Shown: in pieces, positions 61,471-64,000 of the stretch
Numbering within the stretch: position 1 is the first letter of the stretch
Layout: each line of letters starts with the position of its first letter
Source: Schoenoplectus triqueter
Taxonomy: Eukaryota; Streptophyta; Magnoliopsida; Poales; Cyperaceae
NCBI GenBank assembly: GCA_964058805.1
Contig: CAXKVV010000114.1
Coordinates: 270,548 to 334,547, forward strand
DNA length: 64,000 nucleotides
Direction of reading: 5' to 3'
Program-made: the position numbers and the translations under genes
The notes under the pieces: generated by a model
Database searches by the model: none
What the model saw: only the letters and a program-made list of their open reading frames with translations
Told to the model about the DNA's origin: nothing

Positions 61471-63721
61471 ATGGCTCCCAAGAGACAGTTTCCATCATCC
61501 AGTGATGGCACCGGGCCATCACGGCCTCCGAAACGCCCAAAGTCGGTGACCTGGTGAGTGGGACCACTTTTGATAATAAGAACAAGTTTGCCCCTTGGCA
61601 TTTCATAATTTTTGTTCTGATTGGTTGAATAATCTATACATTGAACAACATCTGCACTGCAGCCATACAGAGAAAGCCACCGATGATTATATGCTAAAAT
61701 TGGAGGCTATGGTAAGTTTATTTTCTTATTTGTAATTTTGTTTTTGTTACAGAGATCATAAACCACATCACGTCAGACTCAAAAACTTTTTATTAATATT
61801 CCAAAAAAGGTAGTAGGCATTAAATTTTGAGGACGGAGCCATTGTTGCCTATGGTGCTTGCTTGCTTGTTTGCAACTTGATATAGTACAAGAATTAAGGA
61901 ATAAGGACATAGTAGCAAAATTTGTGTTTTCTGAGTTCAAATTCTGGACAAAACATTGTTTCAAGTAAACTTCTATAAGCTAGCAACAACCAAAGAGTAC
62001 TTTTCACATGATCTCTCTCTGTCTCTCTCAGATAAGAAAACAGGATCACAAGACCGAAGAGCTACGGGCTGAGGTCAGTCAACTCAAATAGAAATTTTAT
62101 ATACCTCGGTTTTCAGAATTCTTGTAAGGTGTAAAAACCTTATGAGTTGTTTGATGTTTTATCCCTATGAATTTGACCATTTCTCTTCATGGCCATACAT
62201 TCTATATCAAATGAAGTTTTATTAATTTTGCACAAAAACTGTCTGACAAATTTTATAACAGGAAATCAAGATGGTCCTACAATTTGTGGGCTTTCAATTT
62301 GAATCAGGGACACTCGATTCATTGGTTCTGGGTTGATTGTTTGCATCCCCATAACCAAAGTTAGGAACACACTAGAAAATATATGTTTTGTGAGTTTATA
62401 TTCAGGATAAACTACTATTTCTGGGTATATTTCTATAAAAGCAAACAAAATTTGCACACTCAAAGAGTTTTAGGCGTTCTCTCTTCTTTTATAGATACGG
62501 AGGCAGAACTGCAAGATAGAAGAATTACAGGGCAAGGTTAATGAACTCAAAGACAAATTGGATATGCCAGATTCAGCAGAATCATCTAATGTAATGATTT
62601 TTAATTATATTTTTTAAATCCTCCCTCTCTGATACCAAAAGACCAGGTTTCATACCACTCAATGCCACGTGGCATCTTTGCTTAGAGATAAATTTTGAAA
62701 ACTGGTTTATGGAACATTTTGTGAACTGTTGTATCAGATGCAAAAATACTTGGGAACGAGTTAGGACCCTTGCAATTGAAAAATTCCCTGCTTATATTCT
62801 GAAATCATTCCAAAAAAATTTCAAAAATATTGGATTGAACATAAAATTTTGAATACATCTAGGGTCTCGACCATTGCAAAATTATCATTCCACGAAGGAT
62901 TAAATGTAGAAATTTGACCATTTTGTGTAGGTCATTATAATATTTACATTGTTGGACTCCATTTTAGTTTGTTTAATTTTGACAATATCAACTTATTTGT
63001 TGTTGGATCTCAGAAAGAATATTTGGGGAGCCCAAATGCTTCCCAGAACACGCCAGCATACAGTATGTTTTCCTCTCCTCTGAATGAAGAAGATTTTATT
63101 GAATTGCTATGCCGATTTGAAGGTAAATATGCCCTTTTTTGATTTTTTTTACTTTTATTGTACAATGTGTTTTGCCAGTGATCTTCAGGATTTTATTTGT
63201 TAGTTTTTTCATACTGCATCATTTGTGCTGGAGAAGACAAACCCTGATCTGATCTGTAGGACTTGTCTGATTCGATCCAAAACCAAATCCAACCTGCTCT
63301 AGTAATTCTGAATAGATAAAACAATCCAAATTTGATCCAACCCTGACTTGAGGCTGGCAACTCTGAAGTATAATCCCAAACAACCCGAAATAAAATTGAT
63401 CCAAACTCAATAATAATCTGCAGCTTGGGTTGCCCCTAATCAGAAATGACATGACTGGAAAAGAACCCGGCCTTAACACAATATTGATCTAATACAGATC
63501 TGATACTTAATCACAAATAATACATTGACCCAGCAAAGGAAAAAATGCACTGCCAAATTGCTGTAATTTTGTTCTGAACTTAATTATTATCATAATTTTT
63601 CACAGTCGATCAAGATCAACCATACGAGCAGAACAATTACAAGGCAGGGTCAATTTTCAAGGCTGTGCACTTTGTTGTTGGCCTCTTGAAACATGTAAGG
63701 AAAGGTCATCCTGCTGATTAA
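61471..63721 (+). CDS. Coreless CBP60-like paralogue (164 aa)
   Basis: Six exons: 61471-61553, 61663-61711, 62032-62073, 62495-62590, 63014-63122 and 63606-63721. GT-AG introns agree in phase. Exons 1 and 2 have exactly the lengths (83 and 49 nt) and phases of the upstream CBP60-like gene and encode a matching N-terminus (GTGPSRPPKRPKS beside GAGPSRPSKRPKS). Two exons then encode a heptad-like coiled coil (IRKQDHKTEELRAE, IRRQNCKIEELQGKVNELK). Exon 5 shares TPAYS and phase with exon 12 of the neighbour. The last exon ends with GSIFKAVHFVVGLLKHVRKG, sharing the LLKHV-RK motif with the neighbour's last exon. The complete CBP60 DNA-binding core (neighbour exons 4-6) is missing; the intron at its place is only 423 bp. 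It could be a functional small regulator or a decaying copy. The open frames, intact splice sites and conserved ends favour expression. The extent of exon 3 relies on GAG|GTCAGT; reading on would hit a stop. Confidence 0.72.
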
Positions 63722-64000
63722 TCCATGCTTTTGAACACAATTAGAGATAGAACTCTAAAATAAAAAAATGTTGGTTGGTTTCTCATGCTAAAAATATTGG
63801 AATTTTCTTCTTGTTCCTACAAAATGTTGGTTGGTTTCTGATTAATCCATGCTAAAAATGTCGTTGACCTCTTGAAACATGTAAGAAAAGGTCATCCTGC
63901 TGATTAATCCATGCTTTTGAACACAATTAGAGATAGAACTCTAAAATAAAAAAAATGTTGGTTGGTTTCTCATGCTAAAAATATTGGAATTTTCTTCTTG
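63676..64000 (+). repeat. 186-bp tandem duplication of the last exon and 3' flank
   Basis: The segment from CCTCTTGAAACATGTAAG (63682) onward, covering the end of the last coding exon and its 3' flank, recurs at 63868 with very few differences and runs off the window end. The second copy also carries the GTTGACCTCTTGAAACATGT coding end but lacks the start of that exon, so it is a partial duplicate. Confidence 0.9.

Overview
The window reads as nuclear DNA from a flowering plant, most likely a eudicot. It is AT-rich and gene-poor. Its genes carry GT-AG introns and belong to land-plant families: LOB-domain, ERD7/senescence-domain, chloroplast ClpT-type and CBP60. Most of the remaining sequence is small non-autonomous transposable elements and decayed retrotransposons. 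No species can be named from sequence alone. All exon models were built by eye from reading frame, splice signals and phase; no transcript or database was available.

Layout. 1-0.96 kb: dead Ty1/copia pol fragment. 5.86-8.06 kb (-): two-exon class I LOB-domain (LBD18-like) transcription factor. 8-31 kb: gene desert holding LTR-retrotransposon remnants (about 13.7-16.6 kb and 21.2-23.6 kb), a probable tRNA-derived SINE, hAT-type MITEs, a cluster of MITEs with Mutator-like 9-bp target duplications (24.4-27.1 kb), foldback MITEs in TA/GA microsatellites, and elements carrying tandem GC-rich perfect palindromes. 32.7-36.8 kb (-): six-exon chloroplast ClpT1/2-like gene. 39.65-43.13 kb (+): two-exon gene for a nuclear-looking protein with a FAR1/WRKY-GCM1-like Cys/His motif. 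Its promoter is crowded by a hAT MITE and a palindrome-array element, both with exact target-site duplications. 49.8-52.3 kb (+): five-exon ERD7-like senescence/dehydration-domain gene with DRE and ABRE motifs upstream. 53.9-59.7 kb (+): 13-exon CBP60-like gene. 61.5-63.7 kb (+): a short tandem paralogue of it that keeps the N-terminal basic/coiled-coil exons and the C-terminal basic helix exon but has lost the whole CBP60 core.

No operon-like organisation is expected or seen. The clearest functional link is the tandem CBP60-like pair, where the coreless copy could modulate the full-length one (inference). The most unusual structural signals are that coreless paralogue and the TIR elements built around about 40-bp-spaced odd palindromes.
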